A stretch of 52,504 nt of DNA. Origin: Psychrobacter sp. 72-O-c. GTDB lineage: Bacteria; Pseudomonadota; Gammaproteobacteria; Pseudomonadales; Moraxellaceae. Below are positions 19,632 through 27,793 of this stretch, piece by piece. The position numbers were made by a program, and so were the translations under genes. The notes under the pieces were generated by a model that saw only the letters and a list, made by a program, of their open reading frames with translations, was not told the DNA's origin and ran no database searches. How positions within the stretch are numbered: position 1 is the first letter of the stretch; each line of letters starts with the position of its first letter. The stretch is from contig NZ_CAJHBI010000024.1 of the NCBI RefSeq assembly GCF_904846605.1, forward strand, positions 1 through 52,504, in the 5' to 3' direction.

Positions 19632-20144
19632 TTTGGTTTTTGGTGGTTTGGCCTAGGGCTTTTTTGCACCGCTATTGGTGGCCCGTTGGCGACGCAGACC
19701 GACAGTGGTATCGCACTCCTGATGGTAGGTTTTTGTACTGATCCCGATCTAGGCTTCCAAGCCTTAGATGGCAAAGTGTTTGGTAGTCTAAGCAGTAGCA
19801 TAAAAAATGTAGTAATTGCGTAGTGTTAAATCGCTGTCGCCGCGAGATCGCGTGGCCTATGGTAAGATAAATGCTAGCAATATAGTCAATATCTAATAAA
19901 ATAGATGCGCTAGTAGACACCTATAGCTGGTAAATATTTTCCTACTTGCTTTGTGGCTAGGCCACTCCAGTGGCTATTTCTCCTAGCTACTCCATCCGTT
20001 TAAAAACAAATCAACTATAGGGCTTAATCGTGTGTGTTTATTATGTGTGATTGGTATATTGCTGATAACCATGCTAGAACGCTCTAAAAATAATTTGAAA
20101 ACAGCGTTAAAAATGTTAATTTAAGTAAAAATCAAGGAAACTAT
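19632..20144. other. Region between the radical SAM gene and the LOG-family gene
   Basis: These 513 bases begin with 63 further codons in the radical SAM frame (19632-19820) with no stop after the TAG at 19629. The codons are rich in G-starting triplets as in real genes and would read GLGLFCTAIGGPLATQTDSG and onward. Next come the three copy-B repeat blocks. Between blocks two and three is a perfect GCCACT-CC-AGTGGC hairpin (19961-19974). No start with a ribosome binding site was found, so no gene is called. Confidence 0.45.
19806..20077. repeat. Downstream flank repeat (copy B) of the radical SAM cassette
   Basis: This contains the three blocks matching copy A: 19806-19832, 19858-19882 and 20037-20077. 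It forms the upstream region of the LOG-family gene, so copy B is probably the native position and the cassette between A and B is the addition, or the whole unit arose by tandem duplication followed by replacement. Confidence 0.7.
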
Positions 20145-20822
20145 ATGCAGATGAAAATTAACAACGACACTTATGAAGTAATAACCAGTCAAGATATTAC
20201 TAATATTGAAAAAGCCGTGGATAAATCAACGCTGGCTATGCCTTTGGTCGCGGTTTATTGTGGCTCACGTTTGGGTAATAGCGATATTTATGAACAAGCT
20301 GCCCGTGAGCTGGGTCAAGCTTTAGCCGAAAATGGTATGGGTCTGGTCTACGGTGGTGCTAGTATTGGCCTTATGGGTGCGGTGGCAGATGATGTTATTA
20401 AAGGAGGCGCACAAGCCGTCGGTGTGATTCCAACTTTTATGCTCAAACATGAAATTGCGCATGAAGGACTGACACGTCTACACTTGACCGATACCATGCA
20501 TACACGTAAAACGGTGATGGCAGAATATGCGGATGCCTTTATCACCTTACCCGGTGGTCTAGGTACGCTAGAAGAAATCATGGAAATCGCGACATGGCGA
20601 CAGTTATATCAACACGAAAAACCGATGATTATTCTGAATATCAATGGTTTTTATGATTGTTTGATTGAGCATTTGAAATACACGGCTGACCAAGGCTTCA
20701 TGAAGCAGCAAGACCTTGAGCGCTTAGTGGTTTGTAATACGATTGACGAGGCCATTGAACTGTTGCAAGTGATCGTTAAGATTGATGACAAAGTTGATAC
20801 AGATACTATGGCGGGTAATTAA
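20145..20822 (+). CDS. LOG-family protein (cytokinin riboside 5'-monophosphate phosphoribohydrolase-like)
   Basis: This 225-residue protein has the LOG/TIGR00730 signature: VAVYCGSRLGNSDIYE, GLVYGGASIGLMGAVADDV, the Arg-containing MHTRKTVM, and the active-site loop LPGGLGTLEEIMEIATWRQL. The family removes the ribose 5-phosphate from N6-modified AMP or other nucleoside monophosphates (E. coli PpnN is a distant relative acting on purine and pyrimidine monophosphates). Substrate here is not predictable. The first ~35 residues are an N-terminal extension. AAGGA lies 7 bases before the ATG at 20145; a second ATG follows at 20151. It ends at a shared terminator. Confidence 0.88.
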   Translation: MQMKINNDTYEVITSQDITNIEKAVDKSTLAMPLVAVYCGSRLGNSDIYEQAARELGQALAENGMGLVYGGASIGLMGAVADDVIKGGAQAVGVIPTFMLKHEIAHEGLTRLHLTDTMHTRKTVMAEYADAFITLPGGLGTLEEIMEIATWRQLYQHEKPMIILNINGFYDCLIEHLKYTADQGFMKQQDLERLVVCNTIDEAIELLQVIVKIDDKVDTDTMAGN

Positions 20823-20889
20823 GGCAGGTAACTAAAGTGGGCAAATAAGGCGGGCAACTAATAATAACTAACCACCAACCCAAATAAAA

Positions 20890-20940
20890 TAAAAAACCGG
20901 AACAGAAGGCTAGTGATTAGTCTTTGACTCCGGTTTTTTA
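20890..20940. terminator. Bidirectional terminator between the LOG-family and FAD oxidoreductase genes
   Basis: Perfect 12-base arms TAAAAAACCGGA (20890-20901) and TCCGGTTTTTTA (20929-20940) enclose a 27-base loop. A-runs and T-runs on both sides allow termination in both directions between converging genes. Confidence 0.8.
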
Positions 20941-20961
20941 TGCTTGATATTTAGCGTATAT

Positions 20962-22563
20962 TTAAGCTGGCACTAAACTATCTAACGCCGCTTCACGGAT
21001 ACTACGATTGACAGTGGCCATAGCAGGGGGAAACCCGCGTTCTCTAGCCAATACTTGTGCCACAGCATCAACCGTCGCGCTATCGTTATGAACTAAATAC
21101 TGCCATTCATGAGTGTAGCGGCTGCGATTGGCTGGCAAGTCATTGTCTAGTATGCCAAGTTCAGTCAGCTGGTTAACGATTTCATCCGCAGCAATCAAGG
21201 TTGATGAGGCTTTAACATTCTCAGCACGCGCATAGTGTAGATTGGAATATAAGCTGACATCCGCCACCCGTAAGGTATCATCCTTACCAGGAATTTGTTG
21301 ACCGCCATATAAGGCGTTACCAACGGTGCGTGCGCTATTAAATGTGGGTACAAATTCTGCCACATATTCGATGGATTGCTGACTGCGCGCTTGTAGCGGT
21401 GCTTTATCCCAGCCGTCTTCAATATAATGCACATATTGCTCAGGTAGTTTGGGTTGAGCACTATCCTTATTAGAAGCAACTAAGCCATCATCAAATAAAG
21501 TAACGAAATTACTCATACCATGTATTTGGAAGTAACCACCCGGATAAGGAGTAAGTTGTGCCATGCCTTCTGGCGTACCGCGTTGGCCATAAATAATAAT
21601 TTCTGGTATCTGTCCGCCAGCCTCACCCCAATGGGTAATATAAGAGGATTTAAACTCAACCATACGGGTTACTTCAATGCCGACCATATCGTCAATAATA
21701 CCGGTACGAAAACCACAAGCATTGACTAAATAATCGACTTCGATAGCGTCATCGGTCAACTTACCATTCTGCTGATAATCGATACGCCACTTGGTAACGT
21801 GGTGATCGGCGTTTGAGCAATCCGTACAATCAACGGCTACCACCTTTTTAACTTGAGTATCGGTAAAGACGTGAGCATGCTCATAGCCTTCTAAGGCTAA
21901 TTGTGCGGAGGCCGCCAAGCGAAAGATATTCCAGCCATACTCTTGTACCACAATCAGTGGAAACTTAACTTTATTTAAATCTAAATGTTTGGCAACCGGT
22001 ATCATCCATTCATCGACGCATTCAGGTACCGCCACTTGTTTACGCTCCGAGAGCTCAATTAACTGCTCATGACTATAGAGCTGATAATAATCTTCAGGTT
22101 CGCCTAGGACCTTATTATTAATGTCTTGTGCAATAAGCTCTTGATAGGCATCGGTCAAAATATCCAGACGCGGGAGCAAATCTTCGGGTAGCCCTTCATC
22201 TCGAGTCGGTACTGCAAACACGGTTGGGCGTACATCCATGGTATAAGGATAAAGGCGCAAAATATCGATACATTGTTTGAGGAGTGCCACGCAGTCCTCA
22301 TCAGGGATTTCGCGGTATAGATTACCACCAGCATGCAAATGGCACATTGGTGGGCCATCAACAAGTGAGGTTTTCTTTTCAAACAAATAAGTCTCAAGCC
22401 CCAATGCCGCCAAGCGAATGGCAATGGTAGCCCCTGCTGTACCACCACCTAGAATGCCAACTCGCTTTGCTGATTTATAGTTGGCTACTCCGTAGGTAGC
22501 AGCATCGTGCTTGATGGACGGGGATTTAGTATTTGTAAAAGATTGAGTCATTGTCGTGGTCAT
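20962..22563 (-). CDS. FAD-dependent oxidoreductase of unknown substrate
   Basis: This 533-residue protein opens, after a ~32-residue hydrophilic lead, with the dinucleotide-binding motif RVGILGGGTAGATIA (glycines at 39-44) and an acidic second-strand end (YLFEKK). A second FAD contact is VDYLVNACGFRTG, the GD-like motif of the p-cresol-methyl-hydroxylase/halogenase and GR2 flavoprotein superfamily. The middle includes GPPMCHLHAGGNLYREI, which may line a substrate site. It resembles conserved 'FAD-dependent oxidoreductase' proteins of marine gammaproteobacteria, for which I know no established function. It is not a typical tryptophan halogenase, since no WxWxIP motif is seen. No signal peptide; monocistronic. 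Confidence 0.75.
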   Translation of the reverse strand: MTTTMTQSFTNTKSPSIKHDAATYGVANYKSAKRVGILGGGTAGATIAIRLAALGLETYLFEKKTSLVDGPPMCHLHAGGNLYREIPDEDCVALLKQCIDILRLYPYTMDVRPTVFAVPTRDEGLPEDLLPRLDILTDAYQELIAQDINNKVLGEPEDYYQLYSHEQLIELSERKQVAVPECVDEWMIPVAKHLDLNKVKFPLIVVQEYGWNIFRLAASAQLALEGYEHAHVFTDTQVKKVVAVDCTDCSNADHHVTKWRIDYQQNGKLTDDAIEVDYLVNACGFRTGIIDDMVGIEVTRMVEFKSSYITHWGEAGGQIPEIIIYGQRGTPEGMAQLTPYPGGYFQIHGMSNFVTLFDDGLVASNKDSAQPKLPEQYVHYIEDGWDKAPLQARSQQSIEYVAEFVPTFNSARTVGNALYGGQQIPGKDDTLRVADVSLYSNLHYARAENVKASSTLIAADEIVNQLTELGILDNDLPANRSRYTHEWQYLVHNDSATVDAVAQVLARERGFPPAMATVNRSIREAALDSLVPA

Positions 22564-23306
22564 ATCCTTAATATCGTAAGCAAGATGAGGAATAAATACT
22601 GTGTAAGGTCTAGACTTTATAATTTATACATCTAGAATTTATGACAGATAGAGAGTTATGAGAGATGCAATCTGATGTTTTTGTGTTAATAACACTAATA
22701 TGCATGCTGTTATGTCTAACTTCAATAGGCTGGCAGATTTGGTATGTTGAATAAAGGTGTAGTTTAGCTAATTTTATGTTTCAAATTGTGTAGATGTACT
22801 TATCATATTTAAGCCCAGTGTACGAGATTTCATAACAAATAACCCAGTAAATACGTAAGTAAATGCATAGGTTTTGTCATCAGGTAGATATGAGAGGTAT
22901 TAAAAAAAAGAAGCTTACGTAGAAGGGTAGAGTAGAGCTAAATCTCTGTTTGGGTAATGGCTATTTCAGCAGTAATTACTTGAGCAGCCATGGTTATTTG
23001 AGTAATAGTTGTTTCAGTAGTTCTTGTTCGATTAATGTCAAAGCTTATCTACTATAAATTTTAAGTTAAGACTATGGATTTAGCTTATAGGATCTGTAAC
23101 TCTTAAACGCTTTTGTAAGTTTTTCTAACGATAAAATTGGCTGTTTCAAAGTATGTGCTATATTAAAAATGTTCAAAGCTATATTCGAAAACAGTTTAAA
23201 TTTAGATCTGAAAATAAAAGATCTAAGAATAGAAGATTTAAAAATAGAAAGTCCCGATGAGAATTTAAAATAATCCAATGTACTTCTTGATTATAAGGAA
23301 ATTACC
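22564..23306. other. Long AT-rich intergenic region with degenerate repeats
   Basis: These 743 bases lie between divergent genes. At 22954-23031 a degenerate series built on GTAAT, TTTCAG and TTGAG words is present. At 23211-23254 three imperfect units of about 15 bases follow one another (AAAATAAAAGATCT, AAGAATAGAAGATTT, AAAAATAGAAAGTCC). A 68-codon minus-strand frame at 23072-23278 has no coding character. No gene is called. Confidence 0.45.
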
Positions 23307-23741
23307 ATGAAAAGTATTATGATGTTATCTGCATTAACAGGCGTTTTAGCACTGACAGGCTGTACAACTCTAAAGAGCGTAGTTGGCAACGACATGTCAG
23401 GCACGCATGATGTTCAAGCAACCAGCAATAATACGGCGCCAGTCGCCAGTAAGAACGGTATGTTGGTTGACTCGAAGAACCATATGACGTTGTACACGTT
23501 TGACAAAGACTCAATGAACAAATCAGAGTGTGGCGCAGCTTGCCAGGTAGTGTGGCCTACCTTTATGGCGCCTAGTAATGCTAAAGCTTCTGGTCAATTC
23601 GCTGCCTTCCAACGTGAAGATGGTAAATATCAATGGGCCATGAACGGTAAGCCTTTATATTTCTACGCCAATGATACAAAAGTCGGTGACAAAGATGGCG
23701 ATAATAAACTTGATGTGTGGCACATTGTTCCAACCAAATAG
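23307..23741 (+). CDS. Small lipoprotein of the COG4315 secreted-repeat family
   Basis: This 144-residue protein has a lipoprotein signal peptide with lipobox LTGC, the lipidated residue being C19. The mature part carries the paired motifs of the COG4315 family: MTLYTFDKD followed by the Cys pair CGAACQVVWPTF, and after a linker PLYFYANDTKVGDKDGD ending VWHIV. The two Y-x-F/Y-x-x-D motifs and the CxxxC pair are typical. Function is not established. AAGGAAA lies ahead of the ATG. It is a single gene with a strong terminator. Confidence 0.88.
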   Translation: MKSIMMLSALTGVLALTGCTTLKSVVGNDMSGTHDVQATSNNTAPVASKNGMLVDSKNHMTLYTFDKDSMNKSECGAACQVVWPTFMAPSNAKASGQFAAFQREDGKYQWAMNGKPLYFYANDTKVGDKDGDNKLDVWHIVPTK

Positions 23742-23766
23742 CATGTCATAACCTCATATTAAGAAC

Positions 23767-23798
23767 AAAAAAGCAGCCATTATAATGGCTGCTTTTTT
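23767..23798 (+). terminator. Intrinsic terminator after the COG4315 lipoprotein gene
   Basis: Perfect 14-base arms (AAAAAAGCAGCCAT and ATGGCTGCTTTTTT) close a TATA loop. Because the arms are A- and T-ended it can work in both directions and may serve the YceI gene too. Confidence 0.93.
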
Positions 23799-23867
23799 GT
23801 TAGGTCGGCTGTCAGAAATAATTGTCAGCAATGATGACCTAACCGGATTAGTCGTAATAGCTTAAAT

Positions 23868-24473
23868 TTACTTGGCCTTTTTTTCTATTAGCTCGCCATC
23901 GATTTGAATGGGCACATTAGTAGTGATGCCATCAGCAAAGGTGGTCATGCCATAAGCGGCGCGATCAATATTGCCAGTCGCACGGAAGCCAATAACTGGT
24001 TCTTTGGTCACTGGACTAGTGGCAATTTTCTTTAACGTCACATCTAAAGTGAGCGGCATAGTCTTGCCCAATAAGGTGAAATCACCCATTACTTTGGCTT
24101 GTTGCGGATTAATAAAGTTTACGTTGGTAGACTCAAAGGTCATAGTCGGATATTTTTCGACATCAAAAAAGTCATCAGTCCTTAAATGCTTATCGCGAGC
24201 ATCCCAAGCAGTATTAATACTGTCGGTCTCAATAGTAAATTGCATTTGAGTCTTATCCGGCGCTTTAATATTATAATTGAGCGACCCGTCAACCCTATCA
24301 AAACGACCCATAGTAGTCGAAAAGCCTAAATGCTCAACTTCAAAGCCGACACGAGTGTGAGAATCGTCTAACTGCCATTGGGTAGGTAGCGCCGCGCTAG
24401 CGAGGGTAGTTGCCGCAAGAGCTGAGGTAATAAGTAAGGTCTTCGCTGTTCCTGCTAATAAAGAGGTTGCCAT
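23868..24473 (-). CDS. YceI-family periplasmic protein
   Basis: This 201-residue protein has a signal peptide (hydrophobic core about 10-25, cleavage likely after ASA at about residue 27). The mature sequence is the YceI lipocalin-like barrel: WQLDDSHTRVGFEVEHLGFSTTMGRF at the start, DKHLRTDDFFDVEKYPTMTFES in the middle, and GDFTLLGKTMPLTLDV after. The family binds long isoprenoid chains such as polyprenyl quinone precursors. No cytochrome b561 partner is adjacent. The first ATG gives a signal sequence of ordinary length. Confidence 0.92.
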   Translation of the reverse strand: MATSLLAGTAKTLLITSALAATTLASAALPTQWQLDDSHTRVGFEVEHLGFSTTMGRFDRVDGSLNYNIKAPDKTQMQFTIETDSINTAWDARDKHLRTDDFFDVEKYPTMTFESTNVNFINPQQAKVMGDFTLLGKTMPLTLDVTLKKIATSPVTKEPVIGFRATGNIDRAAYGMTTFADGITTNVPIQIDGELIEKKAK

Positions 24474-24939
24474 TATATATTGTCCTTTATAGAGTTTTCT
24501 TATAAGTGTCTATCATTGGATAGTGTCTGTATTCTAGATAGTGCATTGTAAATAGTACTGGTCGTTTATAACGCATTCATCATTAAAAGTCAGTAGCTTT
24601 ATTAATAGTATCTTAACAACGTTGGTCTATTACAAGTGATTAGGCAATAAATTGGTAAGCTAAAATAGTGTTTCTGTTTGCATTCTAATTTATTTTATCA
24701 GGTTCTCACCAGCGTATTAACCCCAACAGGCTTGCATCAACGAGCAAAAACCTTTAAAATCGTCGTTTAATTTTCCCGCTGGGGAAAGGCTAAGTGAGCA
24801 GAAGTGTGGTGTTGGGTGCTGGAATAAGCCAGTGACGTAGCTGCCAGACTAGTAGATGTCCTTAGTGCCTCAGTTACGTATGTTATAGTCGGACAACTAG
24901 TCCATAGGCCTGACATACATCGGACATAGAGAGTTTATT
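24474..24939. other. Intergenic region between yceI-like and rpmE2, containing a structured segment
   Basis: These 466 bases include a segment (24722-24832) with nested inverted repeats, listed separately. A possible rpmE2 promoter is TTAGTG, 16 bases, TATAGT near 24861-24888. A half-site TGTTATA there is compatible with Zur but no full dyad is seen. No protein gene was recognised. Confidence 0.4.
24722..24832. ncRNA. Possible structured RNA (cloverleaf-like inverted repeats)
   Basis: An outer stem CCCAACA (24722-24728) pairs perfectly with TGTTGGG (24810-24816). Inside are GCTTG-catcaa-CGAGC (24730-24745), TTTCCC-gctg-GGGAAA (24772-24787) and a weak GCT-AGC pair. A CTGG-AATAAG-CCAG hairpin follows at 24819-24832. 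It is not a tRNA: no T-loop TTC motif and no CCA-proximal features. It may be a small RNA or chance. Strand is not determined. Confidence 0.25.
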
Positions 24940-25248
24940 ATGCGTAAAGATATCCATCCTGCTGATTACCAAGACGTTTTGTTCCATGACACTAACGCTG
25001 ACGTGTTCTTTTTGACCCGTTCAACCGTTAAAACCAAAGCGACTCGTGAACACGAAGGTACAGAATACCCATACTTCCCACTTGATATTTCAAGTGCGTC
25101 GCATCCTTTTTATACTGGCGAGCAGCGTAAAACTTCTACTGAAGGCCGTGTTGCTAGCTTCAACAAACGCTTTGGTGCATTTGGTGGCCGTAATAAAAAA
25201 GCTGCTGCTGATACTGATACTGATACTGATACTGATACTGCTGAATAA
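24940..25248 (+). CDS. rpmE2: Type B 50S ribosomal protein L31 (zinc-independent form)
   Basis: This 102-residue protein matches type B L31: [20 protein letters not shown], then [26 protein letters not shown] and FNKRFG. It lacks the CxxC pair of the zinc-binding form. In many bacteria this paralogue is made under zinc limitation by release from Zur repression and replaces the zinc form on the ribosome. The last ten residues before AE are a (Asp-Thr)5 run from a GATACT repeat, a tail not part of the L31 fold. Single gene with a good terminator. Confidence 0.93.
   Translation: MRKDIHPADYQDVLFHDTNADVFFLTRSTVKTKATREHEGTEYPYFPLDISSASHPFYTGEQRKTSTEGRVASFNKRFGAFGGRNKKAAADTDTDTDTDTAE
25210..25239 (+). 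repeat. GATACT hexanucleotide tract in the 3' end of rpmE2
   Basis: Five perfect GATACT units in frame encode (Asp-Thr)5 at the L31 C-terminus. Unit gain or loss keeps the frame and changes tail length by two residues per unit. Confidence 0.9.
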
Positions 25249-25321
25249 GACCCACGTATTGCGTGATCTTATTTTGTCCATGCGCTACCATAGACATGTC
25301 TTAGCCTAGAATTGAGATTAA

Positions 25322-25351
25322 AAAAGACCGCTGATGATTCAGCGGTCTTTT
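25322..25351 (+). terminator. Intrinsic terminator of rpmE2
   Basis: Perfect 13-base arms (AAAAGACCGCTGA and TCAGCGGTCTTTT) close a TGAT loop 73 bases beyond the stop codon. It can also act for the minus-strand SGNH gene. Confidence 0.93.
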
Positions 25352-25394
25352 CTTGCGTCATTTTTGGTGAAGAGATTTTTGAAAGTTAAATCTA

Positions 25395-26240
25395 TCAATA
25401 ATTTTTACATGTTGGATTTAATAGCTGAGTAATTAACGCTGCCAATTGCTGCGCCCAATAGCCATAAGTTATGCTACTAGGGTGAAAGCCATCACTGGCA
25501 AACATCACCGCGATATCGATTGGCGTTCCATTCGAATGCTCTTCTATCATCCGTGCAAAGTCAGTAGCCATATAGTTGACTCCATCATGATCCGTACAGA
25601 CTTGCTGTAATATTTGATCAAGACTTGACGCTTTAGCACCAACAAAGTTATTCAGCGGGGCAGGTATCGCAGGCATCTGCGCCATTGGCGGTAGGCTTAA
25701 AAAGATCAATTCTCTTACGCCAAACTTACGTTGAGCAATAGCAATAATATCTTCAATTTGCTGCTGCCATTTATTCGTAGAGACGTTAGCGGTAGTGTCA
25801 TTAACACCGACACTCAGTACCATGACATCGACGGGTTGGCTAGGCGCAGGCAGGACATAAAGCCTGCGCAAAATATCGAAGCTGGTATGTCCAGTGGTAG
25901 CCTGCAACGACCAATTCAGCGCGTTAAACTGTGTACTAATAGCAGGCTGTTGCTGCAATGCGGGTATTAACTTACCTACTAACGCCTCTTGCTGGGTCTG
26001 ACTACCAACGCCGGCAGCTGCTGAATCGCCAACGACCATAAGACTTAACGTTTGCGAGGTTGAATCTGATAGGGTTGTGACTGCTGAAGTTGCGGCTATA
26101 TAGCCATCTACTGAGTGCAGCTCAACATGACCAAATCGTTCGCCGTCTGGCTCAGGGAGACGTACTGTATCGCGTTTGATCTTGCGCCCTTGATATAGAT
26201 AAATAGGGGCAAACAACATATTTTTAGCAATGTTTACCAT
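25395..26240 (-). CDS. SGNH/GDSL-family hydrolase, last gene of the NAD salvage operon
   Basis: This 281-residue protein has the SGNH blocks: block I VVGDSAAAGVG with nucleophile S73, the block II Gly region at TTGHTSFDILRRL, block III VLSVGVNDTT and block V DGFHPSS (Asp-x-x-His). It should hydrolyse an ester or acyl bond; substrate is unknown. A short hydrophobic start (NMLFAPIYLYQG) may be a membrane contact but is not a clear signal peptide. Its ATG overlaps the nadV stop by 7 bases (ATGGTAA), so translation is probably coupled. The link to NAD metabolism is positional only. Confidence 0.85.
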   Translation of the reverse strand: MVNIAKNMLFAPIYLYQGRKIKRDTVRLPEPDGERFGHVELHSVDGYIAATSAVTTLSDSTSQTLSLMVVGDSAAAGVGSQTQQEALVGKLIPALQQQPAISTQFNALNWSLQATTGHTSFDILRRLYVLPAPSQPVDVMVLSVGVNDTTANVSTNKWQQQIEDIIAIAQRKFGVRELIFLSLPPMAQMPAIPAPLNNFVGAKASSLDQILQQVCTDHDGVNYMATDFARMIEEHSNGTPIDIAVMFASDGFHPSSITYGYWAQQLAALITQLLNPTCKNY

Positions 26241-27631
26241 CCAGCGCGCTCCCTAATCGTAGTCAGACTGTCTTCAACTAATAACTTACCATCGACATAA
26301 ACATCACGCAACATATTGTCAGTATGAGCGTTGAGATCTTCTGCTTTGATGGTCTGCAGCTGTCCACTACTGCCCTTTATCAACGCCAATCGACCTTTTT
26401 TAGAGCGTTTAGAGTGACTGGTGACTGGATCTTTATAAATATCTTTCCAGGTGCCGTTGATAGATATAGCGCTGGCTTTCATCGCCCAGCTCATAGTGTC
26501 GCGATTGACTTGTTGCAGCAAACCGCCGCCCATACCAAAGGTGATATTGTCCGCGCTAAATCCCGCGTCCATGACCACATTAATAATTTTACTTAAGCTT
26601 TGTGGTCCGATGCCATCCCCTTGGATAATACGCACGTAATCGGGCAGGACTTGATAGCCTTTACTATTAAGCGTCGTACCAAACTTCACTGCCAAGCGCT
26701 CTAAGGCTTCACGGACAACCTTAGTCGGCTCACCACTATCAGGCCGGATAACTAAGGTGCCACCCATATTTTTGACCTCGTCTTTTAAAGTGTCGCCCCA
26801 GATATTATCAATGGCATTCCACAAGTCATAACTGTCGGACACTACCGAAAAGGTTTTACCTTCACCGCCGAACTGCTCAATCATATTAGCGAATGCTGCG
26901 GTTTCGCCATCGCGACCCCATGCGGTCATGGTACTGTGCTCAGCGGCAGGGATTGAAAACGCTGACATATCATTACTCATTTGATACCAGCGACTGGCAG
27001 CAACTAAGGCAGTCATAGAATCCGTACCGGCAAAGTTAACTAAATGTGCCAAGCTACCAATCGCCACCGACTCATGACTGGAGGCCCCGCGTGAACCGAA
27101 ATCATGCAGGCGGAAAATCAGGGATTCTGTATTGTCCGCCGACTTTTCTAACGCACGGCGAATGATGCTTTTGCAATAACGCGAGACACTGGCCACGGTA
27201 GAAGGATACCAAATCGCCCGTAGTAGGGCAGTTTCAATATAGCTTGGTAGCCAATAAAATTCGGGATCGGTATTTACTATCTGGCAGACCACATTGGATA
27301 CTGGCGCAATAGTGCCTTCAGGAATAGCTTCAATGCGTAGCGGCAAATAACCGCCATGCTTATCAACCAGACGTTCCCAATCTACACGGTTAAAGGTTAA
27401 ACCGTGCGCATGAATAACAATTTCGGCTTCATCAATATCTTGATGGGTGATCGGTGTGCTGAGATACTCTTTAATAAAAGCTTGCAGTCCAAAAAACACC
27501 ACATCGTAGTCGCCGCTGCGTGCTTCAATATAGCTAGATAGGTATTCACTGCCGGGCGGATATTGTACCCAATGTGAAGTCTTATAACTGTCGCTATTAA
27601 GAATTAGATTATTAAGATTGCTGGTGTACAT
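26234..27631 (-). CDS. nadV: Nicotinamide phosphoribosyltransferase
   Basis: This 465-residue enzyme joins nicotinamide and PRPP to give nicotinamide mononucleotide, the first step of the two-step, deamidation-free NAD salvage route. Nampt hallmarks are NSDSYKTSHWVQYPPG at the start, the active-site segments FRLHDFGSRGASS and AEHSTMTAWG (the catalytic His), VVSDSYDLW, VIRPDSGEP, and FGMGGGLLQQVNRDT near the C-terminus. I place the start at ATG 27631, seven bases after GGAG; a GTG directly before it is the alternative. nadM lies 162 bases upstream on the same strand and the SGNH gene overlaps the 3' end. Confidence 0.95.
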   Translation of the reverse strand: MYTSNLNNLILNSDSYKTSHWVQYPPGSEYLSSYIEARSGDYDVVFFGLQAFIKEYLSTPITHQDIDEAEIVIHAHGLTFNRVDWERLVDKHGGYLPLRIEAIPEGTIAPVSNVVCQIVNTDPEFYWLPSYIETALLRAIWYPSTVASVSRYCKSIIRRALEKSADNTESLIFRLHDFGSRGASSHESVAIGSLAHLVNFAGTDSMTALVAASRWYQMSNDMSAFSIPAAEHSTMTAWGRDGETAAFANMIEQFGGEGKTFSVVSDSYDLWNAIDNIWGDTLKDEVKNMGGTLVIRPDSGEPTKVVREALERLAVKFGTTLNSKGYQVLPDYVRIIQGDGIGPQSLSKIINVVMDAGFSADNITFGMGGGLLQQVNRDTMSWAMKASAISINGTWKDIYKDPVTSHSKRSKKGRLALIKGSSGQLQTIKAEDLNAHTDNMLRDVYVDGKLLVEDSLTTIRERAGW

Positions 27632-27793
27632 CACAGAACTCCTCTGCTATTAACGGCCCCTATCGTCTATCGATTTGGACGTTGAAATAAAACAGTGTTA
27701 AAAAATAAAATGGTTATAAAAGCGCTGGTAAGAACAGGCTATTAAGCTTTTTTTGGATGACAGCTTAGCAAAAAATCATCGCAAAAAACTAAT

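Noticed and set aside
23072..23278. 68-codon minus-strand frame upstream of the COG4315 lipoprotein
   Set aside because: It is composed of AT-rich degenerate repeats, is Lys/Phe/Ser/Ile-rich, and lacks a ribosome binding site.
24722..24816. tRNA gene reading of the cloverleaf-like segment
   Set aside because: The 7-bp outer stem is tRNA-like, but there is no TTC-containing T loop, no proper D arm and no anticodon arm at the right spacing on either strand.
24881..24887. Zur operator upstream of rpmE2
   Set aside because: Only a half-site (TGTTATA) is visible; the second arm of the dyad is missing.
25210..25239. Tandem hexanucleotides as part of a CRISPR-like array
   Set aside because: The units are six bases with no spacers and lie inside a coding frame.
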